From Cytobacillus oceanisediminis (GTDB taxonomy: Bacteria > Bacillota > Bacilli > Bacillales > Cytobacillaceae), in assembly GCF_007830235.1 (NCBI RefSeq), contig NZ_VLKI01000001.1:366464-430463 (forward strand): a stretch of 64,000 nucleotides of DNA. Direction: 5' to 3'. Of the stretch, positions 1 to 8,486 are shown piece after piece. The translations under genes were made by a program, and so were the position numbers. The notes below the pieces were generated by a model. The model was not told where the DNA came from. It saw nothing but the letters and a program-made list of their open reading frames with translations, and ran no database searches. Numbering within the stretch: the stretch's first letter is position 1; each line of letters opens with the position of its first letter.

Positions 1-302
1 TCTTCTTTAGTATTCACCATGGGGATTTGAATGCCTTTTGCCCCCCTATCTAAGGCTTTTTGAATACTCGAAGGTTCATAAGATACACGCACAATTGGAA
101 CCACATTAACAGATTCAGCAGATCTAATCATGTTTTCTATCTCAGAATGGCTAAACGCTCCGTGTTCATCATCAATAACAATAAAATCAAATCCAGCATA
201 ACCCATCAGCTCTACTAAATTGGGCGAATAAGTTCCTATGAAACACCCTAGTACCTTTTCTCCGTTTTTAAGCTTTCGCTTTACCTCATTTTTCAATTTC
301 AT
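1..302 (-). CDS. HpcH/HpaI-family aldolase, partial (3' end outside window)
   Basis: This reading frame starts with ATG at 302 and runs off the left edge, so about the first 100 residues are visible. The translation begins MKLKNEVKRKLKNGEKVLG and continues with segments typical of 2-keto-3-deoxy-sugar-acid / HpcH-HpaI aldolases: a FIGTYSPNLVELMGYAGFDF stretch, the IDDEHG segment, and DRGAKGIQIPMVN. Enzymes of this family cleave 2-keto-4-hydroxy acids into pyruvate and an aldehyde with a divalent metal ion. The start overlaps the end of the preceding hydrolase gene by 17 bases, so the two are probably translationally coupled. As the last visible gene of the LacI-controlled cluster, it may perform the final C-C cleavage (inference). 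The substrate cannot be read from the sequence. Confidence 0.8.
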   Translation of the reverse strand, partial: MKLKNEVKRKLKNGEKVLGCFIGTYSPNLVELMGYAGFDFIVIDDEHGAFSHSEIENMIRSAESVNVVPIVRVSYEPSSIQKALDRGAKGIQIPMVNTKE

Positions 303-1029
303 TCTCTCCTTGTCTTTCAAAAGGATTAACCTCAAGCAACCATTGCCTTAGATAAAGTGTTATTATTGCCGGTTGTTCCATGCTGCTTAAATGTCCGCAA
401 TCTTCTACTACAGCTAGTTTTGAATTAGGAATCAAAAATGACATTTGTTTATGAAATTCTACTGGACAAACAGCATCTTCCCTGCCGACCAATAATAAGG
501 TTGGGCACTGAATCCCTTTCAATTTATCAGTAGCATCTGAGCGGGATGCTACAGCTTTTAATTGCCGTTTGTATGCTTCCGATCCCACTTTTTCAGCCAT
601 ATCACATATAGTGGCTATTAACCGTTTATCCGCTAACCGATTTTTATGAATTAAATTAGGTAAAAGAAACTTTTCAGTTATTTCGCTAAACCTTCCCTCG
701 TCTACCATTACATTGAATTTTTCCCACGCTTCAATTTGTTCAGGTTTGGGTCCATTAGGATTTGAATCAAGAAGCGCAAGGTTAGTAACTCTTTCAGGTG
801 CTTGATGAACAACTTCCATTGCTACGATTCCACCAAGAGATAATCCAGCAAGAGCAAACTTTTCCGGAGCATTAGATAAAATCGACTTTGCCATTCCTTT
901 AATCGTATCGTCTTTTGTAATGTCGCCAATTGAAATGTCTGCAATATCAGCTAAATGTTGAACCTGGTGCCCCCAGAGTCTGTGGTCACACAATGTACCT
1001 GGCAGCAATATTAACGGTTCTTTCCCCAT
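286..1029 (-). CDS. alpha/beta hydrolase
   Basis: A 247-residue cytoplasmic alpha/beta-hydrolase. It shows the oxyanion region LLPGTLCD near the N-terminus, the nucleophile elbow GLSLGG with Ser64, a likely acid at about Asp184 (VGREDAVCP) and the general base at about His213 (EDCGHLSSMEQP), so the catalytic triad is complete. The family hydrolyses esters, lactones or C-C bonds; the substrate is unknown. It begins two bases after the cupin stop codon and its end overlaps the aldolase start, so it is inside the catabolic operon. Enol-lactone or ester hydrolysis before aldolase cleavage would fit the context, but this is inference. The ATG at 1029 follows a GGTGAG ribosome binding site. Confidence 0.88.
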   Translation of the reverse strand: MGKEPLILLPGTLCDHRLWGHQVQHLADIADISIGDITKDDTIKGMAKSILSNAPEKFALAGLSLGGIVAMEVVHQAPERVTNLALLDSNPNGPKPEQIEAWEKFNVMVDEGRFSEITEKFLLPNLIHKNRLADKRLIATICDMAEKVGSEAYKRQLKAVASRSDATDKLKGIQCPTLLLVGREDAVCPVEFHKQMSFLIPNSKLAVVEDCGHLSSMEQPAIITLYLRQWLLEVNPFERQGENEIEK

Positions 1030-1031
1030 AT

Positions 1032-1655
1032 TTACTTCTCACCAGCACGGAGTTTCTTTGCCATTTGTTTTTCAAGATCTTCAAAGTTTTTTGGTTTGAT
1101 CATCTTTCCTGAATCATCAGCATGAAAGCCAAATTCTGCTGCTTTTCTAACTACTTGTGGTGACCAGTATGGGTCCTTCCCATTAAATACTTCATGTTGT
1201 TCAAGAACTGCAAATAGCCATGCATCTTCATTGCTAATATTTTCAAATCCTCTCCATAATCTTGGGGGCAGTGAGATTAAATCCCATTGTTCAATGATTG
1301 TTTCACCTTCAATTTCATCCTCATTTTTCCCCCAATAAAACCGCCATTTTCCCGTTAGAGGAAGGAATGCTTCTATATAATCATGAGTATGAAATGCTGG
1401 ACCATTTCCTGGAGGGGCTTTGACCATTCCAATTTGAAACCCGTGCGGTTCAGTAATTTCTGGACTATACTTATCATTTTCACTTGCTGTATCTCCAATA
1501 AGAGCATAATTAAGACGCTGATGCCCAGGTAAAATACTGTCGATAAACATCAATGGAATCGCCTTTGATTTTAATTCATCAAATCTTACAATCCAATTAT
1601 TCTCCATGTCTTCATTTGTTACATGTTTAACTACCTTTGGTTGTTGCGTTTGCAT
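1032..1655 (-). CDS. cupin-domain protein
   Basis: A 207-residue protein with one cupin barrel in the middle. The metal-binding motif is recognisable as H89-x-H91 with E95 (FHTHDYIEAFLPL), and a second half-motif follows near the LPPRLWRGFENIS segment. Cupins of this size include metal-dependent dioxygenases, isomerases and sugar-binding proteins, so the reaction cannot be named. It is separated from the SnoaL-like gene upstream by about 260 bases that contain a LacI-type operator at 1831-1846, so it and the two following genes may form their own regulated transcript. ATG at 1655 is preceded by GAGAGGATGG. Confidence 0.8.
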   Translation of the reverse strand: MQTQQPKVVKHVTNEDMENNWIVRFDELKSKAIPLMFIDSILPGHQRLNYALIGDTASENDKYSPEITEPHGFQIGMVKAPPGNGPAFHTHDYIEAFLPLTGKWRFYWGKNEDEIEGETIIEQWDLISLPPRLWRGFENISNEDAWLFAVLEQHEVFNGKDPYWSPQVVRKAAEFGFHADDSGKMIKPKNFEDLEKQMAKKLRAGEK

Positions 1656-1830
1656 AATAATACCATCCTCTCAATTTATGTTTTTTATAATAGAAACTTA
1701 TTATAATTTAAATGTAACAAGCTTTAATTCCGTCATCTCTTCTACTGAATACTTAATTCCTTCCCGTCCTGTACCGCTGTTCTTATTTTTGTGCAATGGT
1801 TTAGATGGCATTTGTAAAACCAGTCCTCCT

Positions 1831-1846
1831 TTGAATGCGCATTCAA
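1831..1846. promoter_or_regulatory. LacI-type operator, perfect 16-bp palindrome
   Basis: TTGAATGCGCATTCAA is a perfect palindrome with a central CG, the typical layout of LacI-family sites. It lies 176 bases upstream of the cupin start and 68 bases downstream of the end of the SnoaL-like gene. The same sequence occurs four more times (one imperfect) at 7770-7883, ahead of the first gene of the cluster. The LacI-family regulator at 3944-4963 is the obvious candidate to bind it (inference). Confidence 0.8.
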
Positions 1847-1913
1847 TTTTATATAAAGCGCTACGCAATTAATGCATGCTGTATATAACCAATCATTTAA
1901 TGAACGAGGTTTA

Positions 1914-3095
1914 TTATTCATTCTCATTGGGATCATAGAATTCATCATCATTATGAAGGTGAATTTGCATCAAGACATCGAGACCATCAAAAGTGATCCA
2001 TTCTTCCACGATCTTCTTCTTACGTACCCTTAAATGATTTATTCCTAATATCTCAATGGGCTTCCCACTCGGTTGACCAAAGAATCCAATCCCACCGTGA
2101 ATACCCTGTAACCGCCATCTCACTGCTACATCCCATTCATCATCCGACACCCTCTTATTACAGGTCACTCTTTCAACGATGAATTTTGCAGTGGGAAATG
2201 ACGAAAACAGGCTGATTAACATGCCTTGAATTTGGTTAACACCCATTAAATCTTTATCACAAATATAATGGACAACAGCATTATCAGAATAGAAATCCTT
2301 CACATGATTAAATAAGCGGCATTCCCAAACTTTATTGAACATTTCTAATATAAATTCACCAATTTCAAAATTATTTGACATTGGAGTATAAACCTTCGGA
2401 ACAAACTGTCCTTCCATGGCTTCACTTCCCCCGAAACGAGATTGCAAAGCAGGTGTCTTATTTTCTAATCCTTTAGCAAGTTTTTTTGCAACCTCTATTG
2501 GATCAAAACCTAACTGTTTGACGATATACAGATTATCCCTGACTAACCACTCTTCTATGACTCTATTAGAATGAACAAAACAATCAACAATTGTCCTAAA
2601 AAAGACTTTTTTACCCGTTGCTGGTCCAAAGCTTGTTTCCCCTAGGTTCGTTGCATTAGAAGCAATTCTGTGTGAAGATAAGAACCCTTCTCTATCATTT
2701 CCGGACCAAATAACATTTTCACCTAAAAGCTTTCTGTCAGGAAATGCATGTAAAGTTTGGAGCGTTCCTGAAACAACTTCATTTACACCCTGAATGCTAC
2801 TTGTTCCAGAATGCATAACCACATTGTTATGGTACGTCTGATAAATTACACCAATTCCTTTTTCTTCCCAAATTCGATGAGTAATTTTTAAAATATAATC
2901 TACAAAGTCCAAATATTCATTGTCAAAACCTTTCATGCTTTGTTTTCTAGTTTTATTCATTGAATATTCGTTATAATCAGCGTACCCCAATGTGTTAACT
3001 TCTTTTGAGTCTCCATAAAACACTTTATCGTGATGTTGAATAGCTGTTTCTGGCATCGCTACCTTTTCATGTTTCTGTTCTTCTGTCTTTTCCAT
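1914..3095 (-). CDS. tandem SnoaL-like (NTF2-fold) protein
   Basis: A 393-residue protein built from two SnoaL/NTF2-like halves, at about residues 65-180 and 245-370. Each half has the characteristic pattern of an early acidic/aromatic helix (VDYILKITHRIWEE; GEFILEMFNKVWEC), a following YxDNAVVH-type strand and a terminal VEEW(I/L) motif. SnoaL-like folds act as polyketide cyclases, ester cyclases, isomerases or dehydratases. The duplication in one chain resembles the second SnoaL-like gene at 6724-7727, suggesting both act on related substrates. RBS AAGGAGA precedes ATG 3095. The function is unassigned; it is probably an enzyme of the LacI-regulated pathway. Confidence 0.8.
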   Translation of the reverse strand: MEKTEEQKHEKVAMPETAIQHHDKVFYGDSKEVNTLGYADYNEYSMNKTRKQSMKGFDNEYLDFVDYILKITHRIWEEKGIGVIYQTYHNNVVMHSGTSSIQGVNEVVSGTLQTLHAFPDRKLLGENVIWSGNDREGFLSSHRIASNATNLGETSFGPATGKKVFFRTIVDCFVHSNRVIEEWLVRDNLYIVKQLGFDPIEVAKKLAKGLENKTPALQSRFGGSEAMEGQFVPKVYTPMSNNFEIGEFILEMFNKVWECRLFNHVKDFYSDNAVVHYICDKDLMGVNQIQGMLISLFSSFPTAKFIVERVTCNKRVSDDEWDVAVRWRLQGIHGGIGFFGQPSGKPIEILGINHLRVRKKKIVEEWITFDGLDVLMQIHLHNDDEFYDPNENE

Positions 3096-3151
3096 GAATT
3101 TCTCCTTATTTAATATTTAACAGGTTCCAAAATTAGTAATATTCAAACTAA

Positions 3152-3913
3152 TTAAATTGCAGTCCATCCTCCATCGACTTTTATTGTTTCACCTGTGATG
3201 AAGTTTGCCATGTCAGAAGCTAAAAATAACACAGCTCCTGTCACATCAGATGGCTTAGCCAGTTTACCTAAGGGTATTCTGTTAAGAACATCTTGATAAA
3301 ATTCTTTGTCTTTAAACATTTCAGATGTAAATTCTGTTTCAATGAAAGTGGGAGCTACGGCATTTACTTTTATGTTATAAGGTGCCCATTCAACAGCTAA
3401 AGCTTTTGTAAGCTGCACTGCTCCTCCCTTACTAGAACAATATGCAGAACGTTTAATATATCCAACAAAAGCCATTTGAGAAACAATATTTATAACCTTT
3501 CCCTGTTTTTGGAGTATCAAATACTTCCCAGCACGCTGTGAACAGAAGAAAGTTCCTTTTAGGTTCGTATCAATAATAGCGTCCCAATCATCCTCTGTAA
3601 CATCTATAGCAGGCTTAGGTATGTTAATCCCTGCGTTATTAATAATAATATCTAGGCCTCCCATATGTTCAACAGCCTCATCTACCATCGAATAGATTTG
3701 GGATACATTTTGCATATCAGCTTTAATAGAGGAACATACAGGGTTATGTTGTTTTAATTCTCTAGTCGTATCAGACAAGTCACTCTCGTTTCGACCTGTA
3801 ATTACTACAATAGATCCTAACTTGGCAAAAGCCAGGGCGATTTCTCTTCCTATCCCTTTGCTTCCGCCTGTCACAATAATCCTTTTCCCCTGTAGATCAG
3901 ATAAATACTCCAA
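3152..3913 (-). CDS. SDR-family oxidoreductase
   Basis: A classical short-chain dehydrogenase/reductase of 253 residues. The cofactor motif is TGGSKGIG (15-22), followed by NNAG (92-95), and the catalytic residues are Ser145, Tyr158 and Lys162 (AYCSSKGG). The C-terminal FITGETIKVDGGW is standard for the family. No acidic residue pattern allows a firm NAD versus NADP choice. The start is a TTG at 3913 behind AGGGGA; no in-frame ATG with a ribosome binding site precedes it. It sits between the SnoaL-like gene and the LacI regulator and probably oxidises a hydroxyl group of the pathway substrate (inference). Confidence 0.88.
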   Translation of the reverse strand: MEYLSDLQGKRIIVTGGSKGIGREIALAFAKLGSIVVITGRNESDLSDTTRELKQHNPVCSSIKADMQNVSQIYSMVDEAVEHMGGLDIIINNAGINIPKPAIDVTEDDWDAIIDTNLKGTFFCSQRAGKYLILQKQGKVINIVSQMAFVGYIKRSAYCSSKGGAVQLTKALAVEWAPYNIKVNAVAPTFIETEFTSEMFKDKEFYQDVLNRIPLGKLAKPSDVTGAVLFLASDMANFITGETIKVDGGWTAI

Positions 3914-3943
3914 GTCATCATCCCCTAGTTAATACTTCACTAA

Positions 3944-4963
3944 TTACTTATGACAAATGCTTGTAGTCTTCCTTATTACCAGGTCAGGTTCCAAAATAAT
4001 TTGTAATGGAGAGTCCATTTCTTCACTTTCCTCAATTAGAGATATAAGGTTCTCCAATGCGAGAGTTGCCATTCTTTCTTTAGGCTGTGTGATAGTGGTC
4101 AAACCAATAAATTCATTTTTAGCTAAGTCAACATCATCAAATCCAATGACTGAAAGTTCATCTGGAATACTGATGTTTTCACTTGAAGCTGCATCTAAAA
4201 CTGCAAATGCCATTTGATCTGAAGTTGCAAAAAAGCATGTTGGACGATTTTTTAGTCTTAGAACTTTTTTGGTGAACTGATACACTTCGTTATACGAAAA
4301 TTCACCTTGATATACATATTGTTTATTTATTTCAACCCCAAATTCTTCAAGTGCATTTTTAAAGCCAAGATTTCTGAAGTGAGTTGTTAAGTACTTGGAT
4401 GGCCCTGCAATATATCCGATATTTCGATGGTTTAAATTAAATAGATGCTCAACTGCAAGCCTTGCTCCTTTGTAATTATTCACAGCAATATAATTTGCTT
4501 TGTCATGCTGCATGATACTGTTATAAAGTACAACTGGAAATCCTTGATCAAAAAGGGTGCTTATTTTTTGATTATCTTTATCTGCCGAGGCGATAATGAT
4601 GCCATCTACTCGTTTCCCTTTCAGTGTTTGGATATCCTTCTCCAGCTGTATTTCATTATGGTCTGTATTACAAAGGATTACATTATAGTTTAATTTTTGT
4701 GCTTTCTTGGTTATTACCTTTGCAGATTCCGAGAAAAAGGGATTCGTAATGTCACCGACAATTAATCCAATGGTTCTCGTCTTTTTACTCGCAAGGCTTC
4801 TAGCTATCTCATCTCTGGTAAAACCGAGTTCTTCTATCGCGACAAGAACCTTCTTTCTCGTCGCCTCTTTAATATGCGGGTAATTATTAAGCACCCTTGA
4901 AACAGTTGATTGTGAAACCCCAGCTTGCCGGGCTACATCGTACGCACTAATTTGGTTTTTCAT
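3944..4963 (-). CDS. LacI-family transcriptional regulator
   Basis: A LacI/GalR-type repressor with an N-terminal helix-turn-helix (YDVARQAGVSQSTVSRVLNN) and hinge helix region (ARSLASKKTRTIGLIVGDI), followed by a periplasmic-binding-protein-like sugar sensor domain from about residue 60 to 335. The annotated start is ATG 4963; a TTG one codon upstream is possible but less well spaced from AAGGG. It is embedded in the catabolic cluster and is the only DNA-binding protein there, so it is the natural candidate for the palindromes at 1831-1846 and 7770-7883. The inducer is unknown. Confidence 0.92.
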   Translation of the reverse strand: MKNQISAYDVARQAGVSQSTVSRVLNNYPHIKEATRKKVLVAIEELGFTRDEIARSLASKKTRTIGLIVGDITNPFFSESAKVITKKAQKLNYNVILCNTDHNEIQLEKDIQTLKGKRVDGIIIASADKDNQKISTLFDQGFPVVLYNSIMQHDKANYIAVNNYKGARLAVEHLFNLNHRNIGYIAGPSKYLTTHFRNLGFKNALEEFGVEINKQYVYQGEFSYNEVYQFTKKVLRLKNRPTCFFATSDQMAFAVLDAASSENISIPDELSVIGFDDVDLAKNEFIGLTTITQPKERMATLALENLISLIEESEEMDSPLQIILEPDLVIRKTTSICHK

Positions 4964-5056
4964 CAATTAAAACCCTTTCATTATAATGAAGTTAAAAGTT
5001 GTTTAAGCGAGCAACAAAAATAGATAGGTATTATCAAAATTTTTCTGAAATTAATT

Positions 5057-6649
5057 TTAAAACTGAATTAGAGCCAATATAATTGCCTGTATCACAAAGA
5101 ATCCAATGAGGATGTAAGTGTATTTGTCAATTACACCAGGAAGTATGGAAGTCCCGTCTTCTTCATTCGTTTTTCCTTTTGCAATAAGCATTGCTCTTTG
5201 ACCTTTAAAAGTAAACTCCTTAAAATTATCTTTCTGTTGCCCATTAAAAACTAAACTTGCCAAAAAGCCAATAATAAAGGTAATTAGGAAGCCCAATGGG
5301 TAATTCCAAAGCCAGTTAACAAGACCAAGTTTACCTATATATATGGTTATCGCAATTCCTAATATAAAGCCCGCAGCTACACCTTTATCATTTGCCTTAC
5401 TAGTAAACATAGCTAATACAAATAAAGCTAATATCGATCCCGAGAAGTATGAAAGATAACTTCCTACCACTTGCAGTATAGAAGCAGTTGTTCCACTAAA
5501 TGCCAGAAGGGTAAAACCAATCAACAGAACCCCAAACACTAGTGTAAATACCATTGAAACCTTTAATGAGGCTTCTTTTCCTTTTGTAACATAAGTTTCA
5601 TAAATGTCTTTTACAAAAACGGTTGTAACCGAGTTAAGAACCGAATCTACACTGGACATAGCGGAAGCGAATACACCAGCGATAATTAATCCTAGTACGC
5701 CGATCGGTATATTATCAGCAATAAAAGTGATCATCATATTATTAGAATTATCAAATTCTCTTCCCCCAAAAAACACAAACAATAGTACTCCTATAAGCAT
5801 AAATAAAAAATAAGTAATATTCATGACAAAACCACTAATACAAAGTGACCTTTTTACATCTGCTACAGATTTGGCAGAAAACATTCTCTGTGTTTGCGTC
5901 TGATCTGTAGCGAAGTACTTAAGCCACATAAAGAACCCGCCAATAAGAGCTACCCATACACCATTTTCTAATTTAATATCGAATGAAGGATCTAGAGCTG
6001 CCAATTTTCCTTCTTGCTTGGCAACGCTCATTGCTTCAAAAAATCCCATATTTAAACCTTTTAATGCGATCACAATGGTTGCAATGAGTCCACCCCATAA
6101 CACAAACATTTGGACAGCATCTGTCCAAATAACCGCCTTAATACCTCCAAGTAATGTATAGATAATTGCAACAGCTACAACAATTGGTACTACAGTTGTC
6201 AAAGACCATCCAGTAAACTGTTGTATTACTAGGGAAGGAATAAAAAGAAAGGAACCTACCTGGATTATATTTGATGCTAAAAAACCTAAAACGACTAATA
6301 ACCTACTCTTATTACCCAAGCGCATCTCGATATATTCATATATGGAAGTAACTCTTAGATTGTAGAAAAAAGGCAAGAATACAGACAAAGTCACAGCCAA
6401 AACTAGTGGGATACTAAAATTCAGCATAAACGCCATTAAACCGGAATTATAGGACCACCCGGGACCGCCTATAAAAGAATTTGCACTAATTGTTGTAGCC
6501 GCTATTGAAAGTGCAATCGGGAACATTGCAACTGATCTGCCGCCAACAAAATAATCCTGCTGGGTTTTCATTCCTTTGCTAAGTCTATATCCCATATAAA
6601 TTAAACCAATCATGTAAACTGCCACAATTAAAATGTCAATCCAATGCAT
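5057..6649 (-). CDS. sodium:solute symporter (SSS family)
   Basis: A 530-residue integral membrane protein with about 13 hydrophobic segments and the SSS-family start (DILIVAVYMIGLIYMGYRLS, then DYFVGGRS). The VGGPGWSYNSG-like segment, the SIYEYIEMRLG motif and the DQTQTQRMFSAKS loop are typical of the SGLT/PutP group. It should import a carbohydrate or organic acid with sodium across the cytoplasmic membrane. It lies directly upstream of the LacI gene in the same orientation, so it is probably the uptake system for the pathway's substrate. RBS is a GGGGG run 8-9 bases before ATG 6649. Confidence 0.92.
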   Translation of the reverse strand: MHWIDILIVAVYMIGLIYMGYRLSKGMKTQQDYFVGGRSVAMFPIALSIAATTISANSFIGGPGWSYNSGLMAFMLNFSIPLVLAVTLSVFLPFFYNLRVTSIYEYIEMRLGNKSRLLVVLGFLASNIIQVGSFLFIPSLVIQQFTGWSLTTVVPIVVAVAIIYTLLGGIKAVIWTDAVQMFVLWGGLIATIVIALKGLNMGFFEAMSVAKQEGKLAALDPSFDIKLENGVWVALIGGFFMWLKYFATDQTQTQRMFSAKSVADVKRSLCISGFVMNITYFLFMLIGVLLFVFFGGREFDNSNNMMITFIADNIPIGVLGLIIAGVFASAMSSVDSVLNSVTTVFVKDIYETYVTKGKEASLKVSMVFTLVFGVLLIGFTLLAFSGTTASILQVVGSYLSYFSGSILALFVLAMFTSKANDKGVAAGFILGIAITIYIGKLGLVNWLWNYPLGFLITFIIGFLASLVFNGQQKDNFKEFTFKGQRAMLIAKGKTNEEDGTSILPGVIDKYTYILIGFFVIQAIILALIQF

Positions 6650-6723
6650 TAACTGTTTTCCCCCTTTGTAATATTCACTTCCATTTCAAAAAAATATACG
6701 ATTATAAGGCACGCTGCTACCCA

Positions 6724-7727
6724 TTATCTTATAAGGTAATGTTTCTTTCTTAACCTATCAAAGATATCAATGTCTAATTGCAATAAGTATTCAATGATAT
6801 CTATAAAGACCCAATTTTCAACAAGGAGATCCCCTTCTCTTCTCCACCAATCCATCACTCTCATTGATACCTTCTTGTTAGGTGCTGGAATTCCCAGCCA
6901 TCCAGCACCTGTGTGAGTAGCCTCTACACTTGGCCAGCCTGTTGAGGCTATGTAGTGACCATCTGCAAAACGTGCAGCATGATTATGCCCTCCAACCCTA
7001 TCAGGCAGTGCTTTTAAAAATGGACCTTGGTGAAATTCTTTAAATCCACTAATTCCTTTAGTTGTTCCTATTCCTGCAGGACCATACCACATAAAGTCCT
7101 CTGACCAAAAAGCTTCTAGCCCTTGCTTTTCAAGCCCAGTTGCAGCTTTCCTTAGTCCTTTGTATATCATGTCTTCAACCAATTGGAGTGATGTTTCACT
7201 TTCCTTATTATTTGTCTCGTATAATAAGACGCCATCAAATGTAGAAGGACCAGGCACAATTATTTCAGGAGCTAATGCCGGAATGAACTTAAATCCAGCC
7301 TGTCTCATTACATCCAGAATATCGATTAACAGTCTTGTTTCAACAATCTTTCCATTTTCAATCTTATGGAATTCTCCAAATCTAATCCAAGTTGCCCCAT
7401 GCGTAGCAGGAATATCAATCCAATCTTTAATAAACGTTGCAACCATATTCCCCGTAGCGCTTACCCAATTTCCACCTTCATATTGTCCGGCCATCAAAAT
7501 GTACGTATCCTTCTTTATATCTTGAAAGGATTGAAGGAGCGGCTTGTAAAACACCTCGCAAATTTGATCTATTCCTTCAATTTTATTAAAAGGATGAGAA
7601 GTATACATGACGGCATTTTCATCATAATAACGTTCCAAGATAGCTTTAATTTTATCGAAACTAGAATTTCTTAAATCATCCGCAAATTTACTGATAAGCT
7701 TTTTATTTTTTAAATTTAAAGAATCCA
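6724..7727 (-). CDS. tandem SnoaL-like (NTF2-fold) protein, first gene of the cluster
   Basis: A 334-residue protein again made of two SnoaL-like halves (about residues 20-155 and 190-320), with NTF2-fold cues such as ERYYDENAVMYTSHPF, an internal GNWVSATG strand and VENWVFIDIIEYL near the end. I chose ATG 7727, which has AAGGAGAGC immediately upstream. The longer frame starting at 7785 would run into the operator at 7770-7785 and has no ribosome binding site. It is the promoter-proximal gene behind four operator copies. Together with the 1914-3095 gene it makes SnoaL-type chemistry (cyclisation, isomerisation or dehydration) central to this pathway, but the substrate is unknown. Confidence 0.82.
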
Positions 7728-7769
7728 TAATGCTCTCCTTTTTAAATAAATAGTGTAATAACTGAACAT

Positions 7770-7883
7770 ATGAATGCGCATTCAAAAATTAAAAATATTA
7801 TATGCGCATTCAAAAAACAAATTTTTTCTATCCATTGAATGCGCATTCAAGGAAATACATAAAAAGTTTGAATGCGCATTCAA
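7770..7883. promoter_or_regulatory. cluster of four LacI-type operators
   Basis: Four copies of TTGAATGCGCATTCAA lie upstream of the gene at 6724-7727: 7770-7785 (first base differs, ATGAATGCGCATTCAA), 7798-7813 (left half degenerate, TTATATGCGCATTCAA), 7835-7850 (perfect) and 7868-7883 (perfect). Their centres are 28, 37 and 33 bases apart. The fifth copy is at 1831-1846. Four binding sites in 114 bases imply cooperative repression or looping of the operon promoter. Assignment to the LacI protein encoded at 3944-4963 is inference. Confidence 0.8.
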
Positions 7884-8119
7884 AACAGTATTAAAAGTGT
7901 TATTTATCACCCCATTTTTAGAAAATTCTATTTTTTAAAATTATATACAAAATTAATTAAAGAGTAAAGCTTTTTTCACATAAACAATTTTCTTATACTA
8001 AAAACAGTGAAAATACGTTAAATGATTACAGCCAAGAGATTTTACCACACTTGCCATCTTCTTTACCCCCTGTTTACCAAGGTATTTACCAAGCTACGCC
8101 AACGTATTTACCAATGAAT

Positions 8120-8162
8120 AAAAGCCCTACAGATAAACATTTTCAATACTTATAGGGCTTTT
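8120..8162 (+). terminator. hairpin with T-tract
   Basis: AAAAGCCCTA (8120-8129) pairs with TAGGGCTTTT (8153-8162) around a 23-base AT-rich loop, and T residues continue on the plus strand. No intact plus-strand gene precedes it, so it may belong to a gene that has been lost. Confidence 0.45.
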
Positions 8163-8402
8163 TTATTAGTTACCTAGAGGTATGTCTAATGTAATCAAAA
8201 ATCAATTTTCTACCCTCTTCATATAATCTTGTTCAATCCGGTAAAAGGAAGAGGTTCCTCTCCATATACACTTAAAAGCTTTTCTTTTAGTTCCTCAAGA
8301 AAAGGAATCTGGATAAAACGTGACTAACCCCTAGTACGGTAAAGCTTTACAAGACTTGGGAACAGGCACTCATTTGAACCTAATTTAATATAGAAACAAA
8401 AA

Positions 8403-8441
8403 ATGGATAACTTTACATTGAGTACTGTAAAAGTTATCCAT
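8403..8441 (-). terminator. Rho-independent terminator of the gltS-M20 operon
   Basis: A 15-16 bp stem with one bulged base (ATGGATAACTTTACA against TGTAAAAGTTATCCAT) around an 8-base loop. On the minus strand the stem is followed by a run of T (the A run at 8397-8402). It begins about 45 bases after the stop codon of the M20 hydrolase. Confidence 0.7.
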
Positions 8442-8486
8442 AATGACTAGCTAAGATACTCGCGTTATTTGGTAGGACATATCGTT

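Larger units (their letters stand above)
7884..8486. other. 603-base region without an intact gene
   Basis: AT-rich upstream part, then two hairpins annotated separately (8120-8162 and 8403-8441). Between them the minus strand from about 8330 to 8235 translates as an uninterrupted C-terminal-looking peptide (IQIPFLEELKEKL, then VYGEEPLPFTGLNK and a stop), which looks like the tail of a lost gene; I cannot name it. Around 8330-8365 the DNA resembles a stretch near 47335-47370. Confidence 0.4.

Noticed and set aside
7728..7785. Longer N-terminus for the SnoaL-like gene
   Set aside because: It would overlap a LacI operator and lacks a ribosome binding site, while ATG 7727 has a very good one.
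7770..7883. CRISPR-like array of short repeats
   Set aside because: The four 16-base palindromes have unequal short spacers and match a fifth site in another promoter, so they are operators.
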